From: Leptofilum sp050292445
GTDB taxonomy: Bacteria; Chloroflexota; Anaerolineae; Promineifilales; Promineifilaceae
NCBI GenBank assembly: GCA_050292445.1
Contig: JBNKLQ010000151.1
Location: 1-14,563, forward strand
Direction: 5' to 3'
Length of the DNA stretch: 14,563 bases
The notes beneath the pieces were generated by a model that was not told where the DNA came from, did no database searches, and saw only the letters and a list, made by a program, of their open reading frames with translations. Positions 1 through 6,496 of this stretch are shown here, piece by piece; the stretch's first letter is position 1; every line of letters begins with the position of its first letter. The position numbers and the translations under genes were made by a program.

Positions 1-380
1 GGAATGTTAGAAACAATCAGGTCAAAGTCACGCTCTGTGACGGCATCGTAACCCAGACTGCCGTAAATTTGCACGTTATGTAAATTATTGAGCGTTGCAT
101 TTTGTTGGGCAAAATCCACTGCCAGGGCGTCTCGATCCACCAAATGGATGGTGCGGCGTTTGTCCAGCTTGGCCAGCGTTAATCCCAGCGGGCCATAACC
201 ACAGCCCACATCCAGCACCCGATGGGCGTTCCCCAGAGGCAGCTTGCCCATCGTGCGCAGCAAAAATCGCGTGCCAGCATCTATCTCATAGCTGCTAAAC
301 AGCTCCTGCGAGACGCGAAATTGCAGCGTTTTGTCATCATGCTTGAAGGTGAGGTTTTTTTTGAAGTAACTTTTTTGCAT
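1..380 (-). CDS. Class I SAM-dependent methyltransferase, YbxB/RsmC-like (5' part, truncated by window edge)
   Basis: This is a minus-strand reading frame that starts at ATG 380-378 and runs open off the left edge, giving about 126 residues. The N-terminal segment (about residues 1-50) has the pattern seen ahead of the methyltransferase-small domain: Y-F-K-K-N-L, then LFSS..ID.GTRFLL. Residues 56-66 read LDVGCGYGPLG, the glycine-rich SAM-binding motif I. Residues 79-84 (HLVDRD) fit the acidic end of strand beta2. The frame ends at DLIVSNI, the start of an N-I-P/N-P-P-Y type catalytic motif used by N-methyltransferases acting on bases. Family members usually modify guanine in 16S or 23S rRNA, but the exact target cannot be read from this fragment. 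No convincing ribosome binding site is visible. A GTG at 407-405, in frame, would add nine residues. The gene lies on the same strand as the upstream ribF, about 300 bases away, so it is probably a separate unit. Confidence 0.85.
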   Translation of the reverse strand, partial: MQKSYFKKNLTFKHDDKTLQFRVSQELFSSYEIDAGTRFLLRTMGKLPLGNAHRVLDVGCGYGPLGLTLAKLDKRRTIHLVDRDALAVDFAQQNATLNNLHNVQIYGSLGYDAVTERDFDLIVSNI

Positions 381-443
381 AGCAGGTATGAAATTGAGGT
401 TCTTCACTCAATAGTGTCTTCGACAAACTTCTAAAGCAAAAAC

Positions 444-519
444 TGTCATGCCTGTGAAGGCAGGCATCCAGGAGTATATACCCAAAATCTTATGGATTCC
501 CGCATTTGCGGGAATGACA
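444..519. repeat. Paired-hairpin repeat element (REP/BIME-like), 76 bp
   Basis: Two 27-base arms face each other. The left arm (444-470) begins TGTCATGCC and ends GGCATCCA. The right arm (493-519) begins TGGATTCCC and ends GGGAATGACA. The right arm's reverse complement shares both ends and length with the left arm. Each arm is itself a hairpin: ATGCCTG pairs with CAGGCAT in the left arm, and ATTCCCGC pairs with GCGGGAAT in the right arm. The outer TGTCAT/ATGACA ends form terminal inverted repeats. This resembles the dispersed non-coding elements of the TCATTCCCGC type found in many bacterial genomes, usually moved in trans by a transposase. Copy number elsewhere is unknown. Confidence 0.7.
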
Positions 520-561
520 TGCCAGGGGTACAAATGATGTTTAGACCCCCTGAATTATGAA

Positions 562-667
562 GACCTGGGATAATCAAAGATTGCGCAGATTGAATAGATT
601 TTGATTTTATCTGTTAAATCTGTGTAATCGGCTGATAAAGAATCCTGTGTTTTGGCTTATTCAGGTC
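562..667. repeat. Imperfect fold-back (possible MITE-like element or ribF 3' hairpin)
   Basis: The inner arms are 21 bases each, 579-599 and 609-629. The right arm's reverse complement matches the left at 17 of 21 positions, around a 9-base A/T-rich loop. The outer ends also face each other: GACCTG at 562-567 and CAGGTC at 662-667, with ATAA/TTAT just inside. Phrases such as AAATCTGTGTAATC are common in intergenic repeats of many bacteria. The element sits 17 bases past the ribF stop codon, so a role as mRNA 3' structure is also possible. It lacks a clean GC stem plus T-run, so it is not called as an intrinsic terminator. Confidence 0.45.
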
Positions 668-683
668 AGATAATTGCAGTGCT

Positions 684-1619
684 TTAATTACTGCTCAATA
701 GTTTCCGCACCCGGTGCACATCCGCCTGGATTTCGGCCTTGAGCGCGTCCAGGCCAGAGAATTTCATTTCGGGGCGGATGCGTGTTATGAACTCTAGCTG
801 GAGCGTACGGCCGTAAATATCCGCATCAAAATCCAACAGATGGGCCTCTACCGTAAGTGCCGCCCCATTGACAGTGGGACGCACGCCGACGTTGGTGGCG
901 GCCACATGGCGCACATCATCCAGCCAGGCATAGGTGGCGTAAACGCCGTTGTCGGGCAGCAGCTGCTCTACCCAATAGTCCAGGTTGGCCGTGGGGAAGC
1001 CGATGGTGCGGCCCATTTTTTGCCCTTCTACCACGGTGCCGCTGACGCGATACGGCCGTCCCAAACAGCCATTGACTTCGGCAATATCCCCCTCCAGCAA
1101 GCTGCGCCGGGTGCGGCTGCTGCTGACGCGCTCACCCTGCCACATTACCATCGCCTCAACCTGCTTCACGGTGTACCCTTTTTCAATGCCCAACTGGCGC
1201 AGAAATGGAATGTCACCTTCACGTTTATAACCCAAAGCAAAATTGCCGCCCCACAGCTGGCGCATGTCCAAATGATGGCATAAATCGTCCACAAAAGTAG
1301 CGGCGCGCGTATGGCGCACCGTTTCATTAAAGGGATGGGTGATGATAAGATCAATGCCCAAGCTGGCCAGCAGCCTGACGCGCTCATCCAGCGTGGTTAA
1401 ATAATATGGCTCGGTGAGCTGCTGAATGACCCGTTTGGGATGAGGAAAAAAGGTGAGAACGGCCGTACGCGCCTCTGCTTTTTGCGCCGCCGTTATCATC
1501 TTTTGCAGCACCGCCTGGTGACCCAGATGGACGCCATCAAACGAGCCGACTGCGACGAAAGTAGGTTGGCGTTCAGTGACTTCAGAAAGTTGTTCGACAC
1601 GGGTTGCAGATTGAATCAT
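684..1619 (-). CDS. ribF: Bifunctional riboflavin kinase / FAD synthetase
   Basis: This enzyme phosphorylates riboflavin to FMN and then adenylylates FMN to FAD in the cytoplasm. The protein has 311 residues, normal for the prokaryotic bifunctional form. The N-terminal nucleotidyltransferase domain (about 18-175) contains GSFDGVHLGH at 25-34, the HxGH-type ATP site, and the S-S-S-R-T-R-R segment at 167-173. The C-terminal riboflavin kinase domain (about 180-308) contains GRTIGFPTANL at 203-213, the flavin/ATP-binding PTAN motif, followed by PDNGVYAT at 222-229 and the expected catalytic Glu258 in VEAHLLDF. The start is ATG 1619-1617. The upstream 22-base gap from the truB stop shows no good Shine-Dalgarno, so translation may depend on coupling within the operon. 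It is the last clear gene of the nusA operon. Three copies of ACGGCCGT lie inside it (807, 1052, 1459), encoding YGR, GRPY and RTAV. Confidence 0.97.
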   Translation of the reverse strand: MIQSATRVEQLSEVTERQPTFVAVGSFDGVHLGHQAVLQKMITAAQKAEARTAVLTFFPHPKRVIQQLTEPYYLTTLDERVRLLASLGIDLIITHPFNETVRHTRAATFVDDLCHHLDMRQLWGGNFALGYKREGDIPFLRQLGIEKGYTVKQVEAMVMWQGERVSSSRTRRSLLEGDIAEVNGCLGRPYRVSGTVVEGQKMGRTIGFPTANLDYWVEQLLPDNGVYATYAWLDDVRHVAATNVGVRPTVNGAALTVEAHLLDFDADIYGRTLQLEFITRIRPEMKFSGLDALKAEIQADVHRVRKLLSSN

Positions 1620-1641
1620 GAGGCGAATTGTATCAAATTGA

Positions 1642-2526
1642 TCAGGGAACGGCAGGGAACATTTTTCGGGCCAGCCACTGCTCGTCCTCAGCGGTGATGA
1701 TGCCTAAAAATTGATTGTCTGGCCCATAGGCGCGAGCCAACTCTGCTGAAGTGGAATCGGTTATGGAAATGGGTTTGCCTTGCATAATGGCCGCAGCGGC
1801 CGTTTCTGGCAAATCGACGCGGGGCAGGTGACGCACGGCCGTATCCGGTGGCAATAAATAGTTTGTGATGTTTTCTGGCGAAAGAATGTCCAGGGGGACG
1901 GCCGTTTCCACCCCAAAATCACCCACTGCCAGCCGCCGCAGCGCGCTGAGATGCCCGCCACAGTCCAGCGCTTCGCCTAAATCATGCCCCAGCGAACGGA
2001 TGTAGGTGCCAGACGAACATTCAACCCGCAGCGAAAGATAAGGCGGGTCCCATTTCTGCAAGATTAGTTCGTGAATGGTGACGGGGCGAAACGGCCGTTC
2101 TACATCTTTTTTGCCTTGGCGGGCCAGTTTGTACAAGGGTTGGCCCCCTTGCTTGATGGCCGAGTAAAGTGGCGGCTGCTGTTGGATGTCGCCACGAAAC
2201 GGTTCAAGGGCAGCCTGGATTTGGTTGAGGGTGAGGTGGGTGAACGGCCGTTCAGCCACAATGTCTCCCTCTGCATCATACGTTGTGGTGGTCTGGCCCA
2301 AGCGTACGGTTGTTTCATACACTTTGTCGTGCCCTACCAAATATTCAATCAGGCGCGTAGCACGTCCCAGACAAAGCAGCAAAACACCTGTTGCTAATGG
2401 GTCGAGTGTGCCTGCGTGCCCTACCCGGCGTAGGCTAGCCACACGCCGTATGCGGTTGACCACATCATGGGAAGTGATCCCCAGTGGTTTGTCGACGCAT
2501 AGAACGCCACCTAAATCATTCATCAT
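1642..2526 (-). CDS. truB: tRNA pseudouridine(55) synthase
   Basis: TruB isomerises uridine 55 in the T-psi-C loop of tRNAs. The 294-residue product starts with the typical GVLCVDKPLGITSHDVV block (7-23). The catalytic motif GHAGTLDPLATG follows at 36-47, with Asp42 as the expected catalytic aspartate. Next come the KVYETTVRLG strand and the later GTYIRSLGHDLG motif, which places the substrate uridine. The C-terminal part (about 220-290) is a less conserved PUA-like tail. Two adjacent ATG codons (2526-2521) could start the protein and differ by one residue; neither has a strong ribosome binding site. The nrnA stop lies 17 bases upstream. The gene carries four ACGGCCGT palindromes and one GCGGCCGT variant in under 0.9 kb, the densest group of any larger gene here. 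Two of them encode the same E-R-P-F tetrapeptide at unrelated positions. Confidence 0.97.
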   Translation of the reverse strand: MMNDLGGVLCVDKPLGITSHDVVNRIRRVASLRRVGHAGTLDPLATGVLLLCLGRATRLIEYLVGHDKVYETTVRLGQTTTTYDAEGDIVAERPFTHLTLNQIQAALEPFRGDIQQQPPLYSAIKQGGQPLYKLARQGKKDVERPFRPVTIHELILQKWDPPYLSLRVECSSGTYIRSLGHDLGEALDCGGHLSALRRLAVGDFGVETAVPLDILSPENITNYLLPPDTAVRHLPRVDLPETAAAAIMQGKPISITDSTSAELARAYGPDNQFLGIITAEDEQWLARKMFPAVP

Positions 2527-2543
2527 GTAACCAATCAGTTGGA

Positions 2544-3536
2544 TTAATCTTCGGAGAAGCCGGCCTGCTGTTGACGGATGGTTTCTTTACCCATCGCCAC
2601 CACCAACGCTTCTGCTTTGTCCAGCGGACCCTCTAGCGAGCAGCCTGCGGCCAACGGATGGCCGCCGCCCCCTAGATTGAGCGCCAGTTCAGAAACGCTG
2701 TAGGGTGGGTTGCAGCGGAATCCCACGCGCACCGTGCCATCGGCCATTTCCAGCAAAACGGCGCTGATGGCCGCCCGGTTGACGTTGCCCAGGAAGTTTA
2801 CCAGGCCGCCCGTGCTGGTGTTGTTATAGCCAATCGCTTCGCGCTGGGTATTGTTGATCTTGGTCCAAATGAGACCATCTTCCAGCCGCATATTGCTGAG
2901 GCCCAGTTGCCACAACTGAGCAGTTGAGTACGGGTGACTGCTCAGTCCTCGCGCGGTGATGAGGGGCAAATCTGCGCCTGCGTCTACCAGCTCGCTGGCA
3001 ATGCGCAGCGTTTTGGCCGTGACGCCCACGGTGCGAAACCCCAGCGTGTCGGTGACAACGCCAGTAAGCAAACACATGGCCAGGTCTGTGGTGATGGTTA
3101 CCCCGATGGCGCGGAACAGATCGTACAAAATCTCTGTCGCGGACACGGCTTCAGGCACAACGAGCTGGATGTCGCCAAAGTAGGTGTTGGTGACGTGGTG
3201 GTCGATATTGATGATGGTGGGAACGGCCGTAGGCAGTGTGGCAAATGATTGACCCATTCGGGTTTCATCACCGCAATCGACGGCAATGAGCAGGTCGTAG
3301 CTTGTCAGGCGGTTTTCGTTGGGGGGCTTCACTTGTCGGGCCATGGGTAAATAGCTGAACCGTTCAGGCAAGCCATCGTCACAAAGTAGGGTGGCTTGTT
3401 TGCCCAGTTGCCGCAAGGCAACACCCATCGCGGTGATTGAACCGAGAGCATCCCCATCTGGCCCCACATGGGTGATAACCAATATTTTTTCTGCCTGTTG
3501 AACGGCCGTTAAAATCGCTTGTTCTATTTGGTGCAA
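2544..3536 (-). CDS. nrnA: DHH-family bifunctional oligoribonuclease / pAp phosphatase (NrnA-like)
   Basis: NrnA-type enzymes degrade very short RNAs from their ends and dephosphorylate 3'-phosphoadenosine 5'-phosphate, using Mn2+. The 330-residue protein shows the DHH motifs in order: H-V-G-P-DGDALGS at 23-33, DCGD at 87-90, and IDHH with the metal-binding DHH triad at 112-114. The C-terminal DHHA1 domain carries GGGGHPLAAG near residue 290, the substrate-binding motif. Translation most likely begins at TTG 3536-3534, because AAAGGG (3549-3544) lies about seven bases upstream and no ATG starts the conserved region. It sits between rbfA and truB, the conserved order in many Gram-positive-type operons, with 26-base and 17-base gaps. 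Two ACGGCCGT copies (3223, 3502) encode PTAV and LTAV. Confidence 0.94.
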   Translation of the reverse strand: MHQIEQAILTAVQQAEKILVITHVGPDGDALGSITAMGVALRQLGKQATLLCDDGLPERFSYLPMARQVKPPNENRLTSYDLLIAVDCGDETRMGQSFATLPTAVPTIINIDHHVTNTYFGDIQLVVPEAVSATEILYDLFRAIGVTITTDLAMCLLTGVVTDTLGFRTVGVTAKTLRIASELVDAGADLPLITARGLSSHPYSTAQLWQLGLSNMRLEDGLIWTKINNTQREAIGYNNTSTGGLVNFLGNVNRAAISAVLLEMADGTVRVGFRCNPPYSVSELALNLGGGGHPLAAGCSLEGPLDKAEALVVAMGKETIRQQQAGFSED

Positions 3537-3562
3537 TGAAAATCCCTTTTATTGTGCAGCCG

Positions 3563-3964
3563 TTACTCAGACAGATTGTCCTCGGCTGGAGGCGCATCTT
3601 CGGCAGGCGCATCTTCGGCGGGTGGAATATCCAACTTTTCCAAAATAGATTCAACTTCTTGCATGTGCGCCAGGGTTGAGTCCCAGTGGAAATGCAGCTG
3701 GGGCACTTTGCGCAGGCGCACCCGGCCAGCTAACTCACGCCGGAGAAAACCTTCAGCACTGCTTAGCGCTTTCATCACATCATCCTGACGGGATTCATCA
3801 CCCAGTGCACTTACGTAGATGTCAGCATGTTCTAACTCACGGTCAATTTTCACATCCGTGACGGTGAGACCGTGCAGGCGCGGATCGCTTAGTTCGCGCA
3901 AAAACAGTTCGCTGAACACAATGCGTAGCTGTTCGGCCGTTCTCTGCTGCCGGATTTTACTCAT
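3563..3964 (-). CDS. rbfA: Ribosome-binding factor A
   Basis: RbfA binds the 30S subunit during late maturation of 16S rRNA and helps in cold adaptation. The 133-residue protein has the family core: MSKIRQQRTAEQLRIVFSELF at the start, then L-R-DPRLHGLTVTDVKI and the DISVSA-like DIYVSALGD strand. A segment rich in Arg and hydrophobics follows, ending in LHFHWDSTLAHMQEVESILEKL. This is a KH-type fold of about 115 residues. The C-terminal tail from about residue 114 is an acidic Ala/Pro/Glu/Asp repeat (PAEDAP units), encoded by a 15-base tandem duplication at 3591-3619. The ATG start (3964-3962) overlaps the infB stop by 8 bases (ATGAGTAA), which implies translational coupling to infB. No ACGGCCGT occurs, only a TCGGCCGT variant at 3933. 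Confidence 0.95.
   Translation of the reverse strand: MSKIRQQRTAEQLRIVFSELFLRELSDPRLHGLTVTDVKIDRELEHADIYVSALGDESRQDDVMKALSSAEGFLRRELAGRVRLRKVPQLHFHWDSTLAHMQEVESILEKLDIPPAEDAPAEDAPPAEDNLSE
3591..3619 (-). repeat. 15-bp tandem duplication in rbfA 3' end
   Basis: GGCGCATCTTCGGC occurs at 3591-3604 and again at 3606-3619, a period of 15 bases. On the coding strand it adds whole codons (PAEDA-type units) to the acidic RbfA tail without changing frame. The tail is outside the conserved KH fold. Confidence 0.8.
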
Positions 3965-5753
3965 TTTCTACCCGCTCGGTTACGTAAAACTCAATGATGT
4001 CGCCAGGTTTATAATCACTCCAACCTTCCAGGCTAACGCCAAATTCAAACCCGGTGCGTACTTCACGTACATTGTCCTGATGGTGCTTTAAGCTGCTCAC
4101 TTTGCCATCAAAAACGAGCGAGTTTTGGCGGACAAGGCGGGCTTTAGCGTTGCGTCGCGCTTCGCCGGTACGCATGTAAGAGCCGGCAATGGCTCCCACG
4201 CTACGAATACGGAAGACTTCTCGCACCTCGGCACGGCCAATAACCCGGTCAGCATAAACAGGTGCCAACATACCCTTCATTGCTTTTTCCACATCTTCAA
4301 ATAGCTTGTAGATGATGCTGTAGGTGTTGATCTGCACTTGCTCGCTGTTGGCCGCGTTGCGGGCAATGGGGTCGGCATCCACATTAAAGCCCAGAATAAC
4401 TGCATCTGAAGCGGAAGCCAGCATGACATCAAATTCGGTGATGTTGCCCGTGCTGGAGAGCAAAATTTCCAGCGTTACTTCTTCGTTATTGTCGCCAATT
4501 TTCTTCAGGCTGTTCACGATTGGCTCCAGGGAGCCTTGCACATCGGCCTTAACGATGAGGTTGAGCGTTTTGCTTTCACCTTCTTGCAGCCGGTTGAAGA
4601 AATCTTCCAGGCTTACTTTACGGCCAGCGGCAATTTCGCCGGTGCGGCCCTGCTCTTCCAATTCGGCCACGATTTTGCGGGCTTCTTTTTCAGATTTGAC
4701 GACGGTGAACTGATCGCCAGCCTGGGGCATACCGTTTAGACCAGCGACCGCAACCGGGGTGGAGGGCCCAGCCGATTTGATCGTTTTGCCCAGGAAATCG
4801 AACATGGCTTTGATACGGCCGTAATGTTCACCAATTAACAACGTATCTCCATGTTTTAGGGTGCCGTTTTGTACCAGAACCGTAGCCATGATGCCGCGAC
4901 CGCGTTCGACGCGCGCTTCTAGCACCGTACCGGTGGCTGTTGTATTGGGATTGGCGCGCGGTTTAATATCCTCCGCTACCAGCAAAATACCTTCCAGCAA
5001 ATCATCAATGCCCAACTTTTCTTTGGCCGAAACAGGCACCACCATCGTGTCGCCATCCCATTCATCTGGCACCAAGTCGATTTCGCTGAGCTGTTGGTAC
5101 ACCTTGTTGGGATTGGCCGAGGGCAGATCGATCTTGTTCATGGCCACGATGATCGGCACACGAGCGGCGCGGGCATGGTCTGCGGCCTCACGGGTTTGGG
5201 GCATCACGCCATCGTCTGCGGCGACGACCAAAATGGCAATATCGGTCGCCTGGGCCCCACGGGCGCGCATGGCGGTAAACGCCTCATGGCCAGGCGTATC
5301 TAAAAAGGTGATAAGCTGACCGCTTTTTTCTGCCTGGTAAGCACCGATGTGCTGGGTAATGCCACCTGCTTCACCTTCTTGCACTTTGGCTTCACGGATG
5401 ACATCCAGCAGCGAAGTTTTGCCATGATCGACGTGGCCCAGCATGGTGATAACCGGAGGACGCGATTGAAGATCGGCTTCTTTTTCGCTGGCCAACACCT
5501 GCCGCCACTTGGGCTGTTCGGCCACATCAACTTCTTCTTCGACCTCTTCCACGGTGTCGGAGACGACTTCGTACCCCATCTCCTCGGCCACGATGGCGGC
5601 GGTATCGTAGTCGATCTCCTGATTGATGTTGGCCATAATGCCGTTGTTCATCAATTCTTTAATGACATTGATGGGGCTGACCTCCATCAGTTCAGACAGT
5701 TCGCGAACTGATATGAAGCTTGGTAATTGAATTGGAGTTTTTGTCGTCGTCAT
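3957..5753 (-). CDS. infB: Translation initiation factor IF-2
   Basis: IF-2 is the GTPase that places formyl-Met-tRNA on the 30S subunit and promotes subunit joining. The 598-residue protein is a short form. It has a single IF2-N domain at about 8-62, a brief acidic linker (65-80), and then the G domain. G motifs are visible: GHVDHGKTS at 106-114 (G1), DTPGHEAF at 152-159 (G3), NKID at 206-209 (G4) and SAK at 242-244 (G5). Domain II with GRGIMATVLVQNGTLK follows, then domain III. The C-terminal fMet-tRNA-binding domain ends in SLEGWSDYKPGDIIEFY. The ATG start (5753-5751) is preceded by AGAGG about eleven bases upstream. A strong hairpin at 5772-5800 lies just upstream, and the stop overlaps the rbfA start. 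Only one ACGGCCGT (4815, HYGRI) occurs in 1.8 kb, consistent with tight protein constraint. Confidence 0.98.
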   Translation of the reverse strand: MTTTKTPIQLPSFISVRELSELMEVSPINVIKELMNNGIMANINQEIDYDTAAIVAEEMGYEVVSDTVEEVEEEVDVAEQPKWRQVLASEKEADLQSRPPVITMLGHVDHGKTSLLDVIREAKVQEGEAGGITQHIGAYQAEKSGQLITFLDTPGHEAFTAMRARGAQATDIAILVVAADDGVMPQTREAADHARAARVPIIVAMNKIDLPSANPNKVYQQLSEIDLVPDEWDGDTMVVPVSAKEKLGIDDLLEGILLVAEDIKPRANPNTTATGTVLEARVERGRGIMATVLVQNGTLKHGDTLLIGEHYGRIKAMFDFLGKTIKSAGPSTPVAVAGLNGMPQAGDQFTVVKSEKEARKIVAELEEQGRTGEIAAGRKVSLEDFFNRLQEGESKTLNLIVKADVQGSLEPIVNSLKKIGDNNEEVTLEILLSSTGNITEFDVMLASASDAVILGFNVDADPIARNAANSEQVQINTYSIIYKLFEDVEKAMKGMLAPVYADRVIGRAEVREVFRIRSVGAIAGSYMRTGEARRNAKARLVRQNSLVFDGKVSSLKHHQDNVREVRTGFEFGVSLEGWSDYKPGDIIEFYVTERVENE

Positions 5754-5771
5754 ATTTCTCTTGTCCTCTGC

Positions 5772-5800
5772 AAAAACTGGTGCCTTTGCTGCCAGTTTTT
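5772..5800 (-). terminator. Terminator-like hairpin between ylxR and infB (possible partial terminator or attenuator)
   Basis: A perfect 9-bp stem, AAAAACTGG at 5772-5780 and CCAGTTTTT at 5792-5800, flanks an 11-base loop. Read in the operon direction the stem ends in five T residues, so it has the form of a weak intrinsic terminator and would look similar on both strands. It lies about 19 bases before the infB start codon, between two genes that normally share a transcript. It may lower infB expression relative to nusA/ylxR, or protect a processed mRNA end. The G/C part of the stem is only four pairs, so termination efficiency is uncertain. Confidence 0.5.
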
Positions 5801-5854
5801 AATTCTAGAAAGGCTACAAATGTTTTGTGCCCTGTATGGCGTAACGGATACGTG

Positions 5855-6166
5855 TCAGTGAGACGCTGCCTCAGGCTGTTCTGCTGGCCGATGTGTCGCA
5901 ATAGCGGCCAGGTCATCCGATGTGACACTGGTTTTTAGGGCCTGGTTTAGCAAACGGCCGTTTGCCAATACTTTATCCCAACAGGTCACTTGATCACATA
6001 GGTAAGCGCCACGGCCGTTTTGCTTGCCTGTTGGATCAACCAGAACTGTGCCTTCTGGTGTACGCACCAGCCGGGTAAGCTGTTGTTTGTCACGTTTTTC
6101 CCGACAGACAAAACAGGTGCGTTGTGGCACATGTCTGGGCCGGGCCGGATTCTTTTTTTTGCTCAT
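5855..6166 (-). CDS. ylxR: YlxR family RNA-binding protein (DUF448)
   Basis: YlxR is a small RNA-binding or nucleoid-associated protein, also called RnpM in some species, where it modulates RNase P. It is typically encoded between nusA and infB, as here. The 103-residue product carries the family pattern HVPQRTCFVCREKRDKQQL at about 14-32, then RLVRTPEG..LVDPTGKQNGRGAYLC and a C-terminal helix. The Cys pair in C-F-V-C and the NGRGAYLC segment are the hallmark. The C-terminal 25 residues are variable. The start is ATG 6166-6164, without a clear Shine-Dalgarno. Two ACGGCCGT copies (5954, 6011) fall within it, and one encodes part of the conserved N-G-R-G-A-Y motif, so a fixed protein motif can host the palindrome by codon choice. 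Confidence 0.95.
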   Translation of the reverse strand: MSKKKNPARPRHVPQRTCFVCREKRDKQQLTRLVRTPEGTVLVDPTGKQNGRGAYLCDQVTCWDKVLANGRLLNQALKTSVTSDDLAAIATHRPAEQPEAASH

Positions 6167-6183
6167 TTGTCTTTTTGCTACGT

Positions 6184-6237
6184 GGAGAAAAGAAAGTTTT
6201 CAAAAATAGAAGGTCATATTTGAGCTTTCTTTTCTCC
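6184..6237 (-). repeat. 13-bp perfect inverted repeat upstream of ylxR
   Basis: GGAGAAAAGAAAG at 6184-6196 is the exact reverse complement of CTTTCTTTTCTCC at 6225-6237, with a 28-base loop. On the transcript (minus strand) the hairpin ends 17 bases before the ylxR start codon. The purine-rich 5' arm includes an AGGAG sequence that would be masked by pairing, but it is too far from ylxR to act as its ribosome binding site. Confidence 0.75.
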
Positions 6238-6240
6238 TGA

Positions 6241-6291
6241 AAGTAAACCGTTTTGAGACTTGGGTTTTCCGAAATATTTTTCGGTTTACTT
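6241..6291 (-). repeat. 10-bp perfect inverted repeat with nested 6-bp hairpin
   Basis: AAGTAAACCG at 6241-6250 pairs exactly with CGGTTTACTT at 6282-6291. A second hairpin, CCGAAA at 6269-6274 with TTTCGG at 6279-6284, shares bases with the right arm. The two folds are therefore mutually exclusive, a layout compatible with a switch. Confidence 0.65.
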
Positions 6292-6301
6292 AAAATCACG
6301 A

Positions 6302-6339
6302 AGCCACGCAGGGCAGATACGGCCGTTCCCTGCGTGGCT
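6302..6339 (-). terminator. 12-bp GC-rich hairpin with ACGGCCGT in its loop (possible terminator or processing site)
   Basis: AGCCACGCAGGG at 6302-6313 pairs perfectly with CCCTGCGTGGCT at 6328-6339. The 14-base loop contains the palindrome ACGGCCGT (6319-6326). Read in the operon direction it is followed by TCGTGATTTT, so the T-run is late and interrupted. It is the most stable structure in the gap, but it could equally be an RNase site or mRNA stabiliser downstream of nusA. Confidence 0.5.
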
Positions 6340-6496
6340 CATTTACAAAAATTGTTCAGGTACAGTGTTGTTTAGGGAGAACATAGTCAAATAACAACCA
6401 TACTCCACTGCTTAATGTTTACATCACTGTCTCCAGCAAGCTACAATTGACATTTAGCTTGACAGTCATCTGATTTTTATAGGGTGACTGCTGCTA

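Larger units (their letters stand above)
6167..6496 (-). other. 330-bp nusA-ylxR intergenic region with three strong inverted repeats
   Basis: In most genomes nusA and ylxR are nearly adjacent; here 330 bases separate them. I see no gene in this gap. In operon order (descending coordinates) it holds a weak 6-bp CAGTCA/TGACTG hairpin at 6463-6490, a 12-bp GC-rich hairpin at 6302-6339, a 10-bp hairpin at 6241-6291, and a 13-bp hairpin at 6184-6237 shortly before the ylxR start. I found no convincing sigma70 promoter for ylxR. Regulation, RNA processing or a small RNA are possible roles. Confidence 0.6.

Noticed and set aside
95..434. Small plus-strand frames opposite the methyltransferase fragment
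   Set aside because: The minus-strand methyltransferase has motif I and a catalytic motif; the plus frames have no family features.
444..519. CRISPR array, considered from the paired hairpin sequence
   Set aside because: There are only two inverted arms, no direct repeats with regular spacers and no cas genes.
840..1283. Long plus-strand open frame across ribF
   Set aside because: It lies opposite a clear ribF with all motifs; its product has no recognisable domain or ribosome binding site.
6441..6490. Two TTGACA boxes on the plus strand as a promoter
   Set aside because: No -10 element lies at 16-18 bases from either, and no plus-strand gene follows; it would run antisense to nusA.
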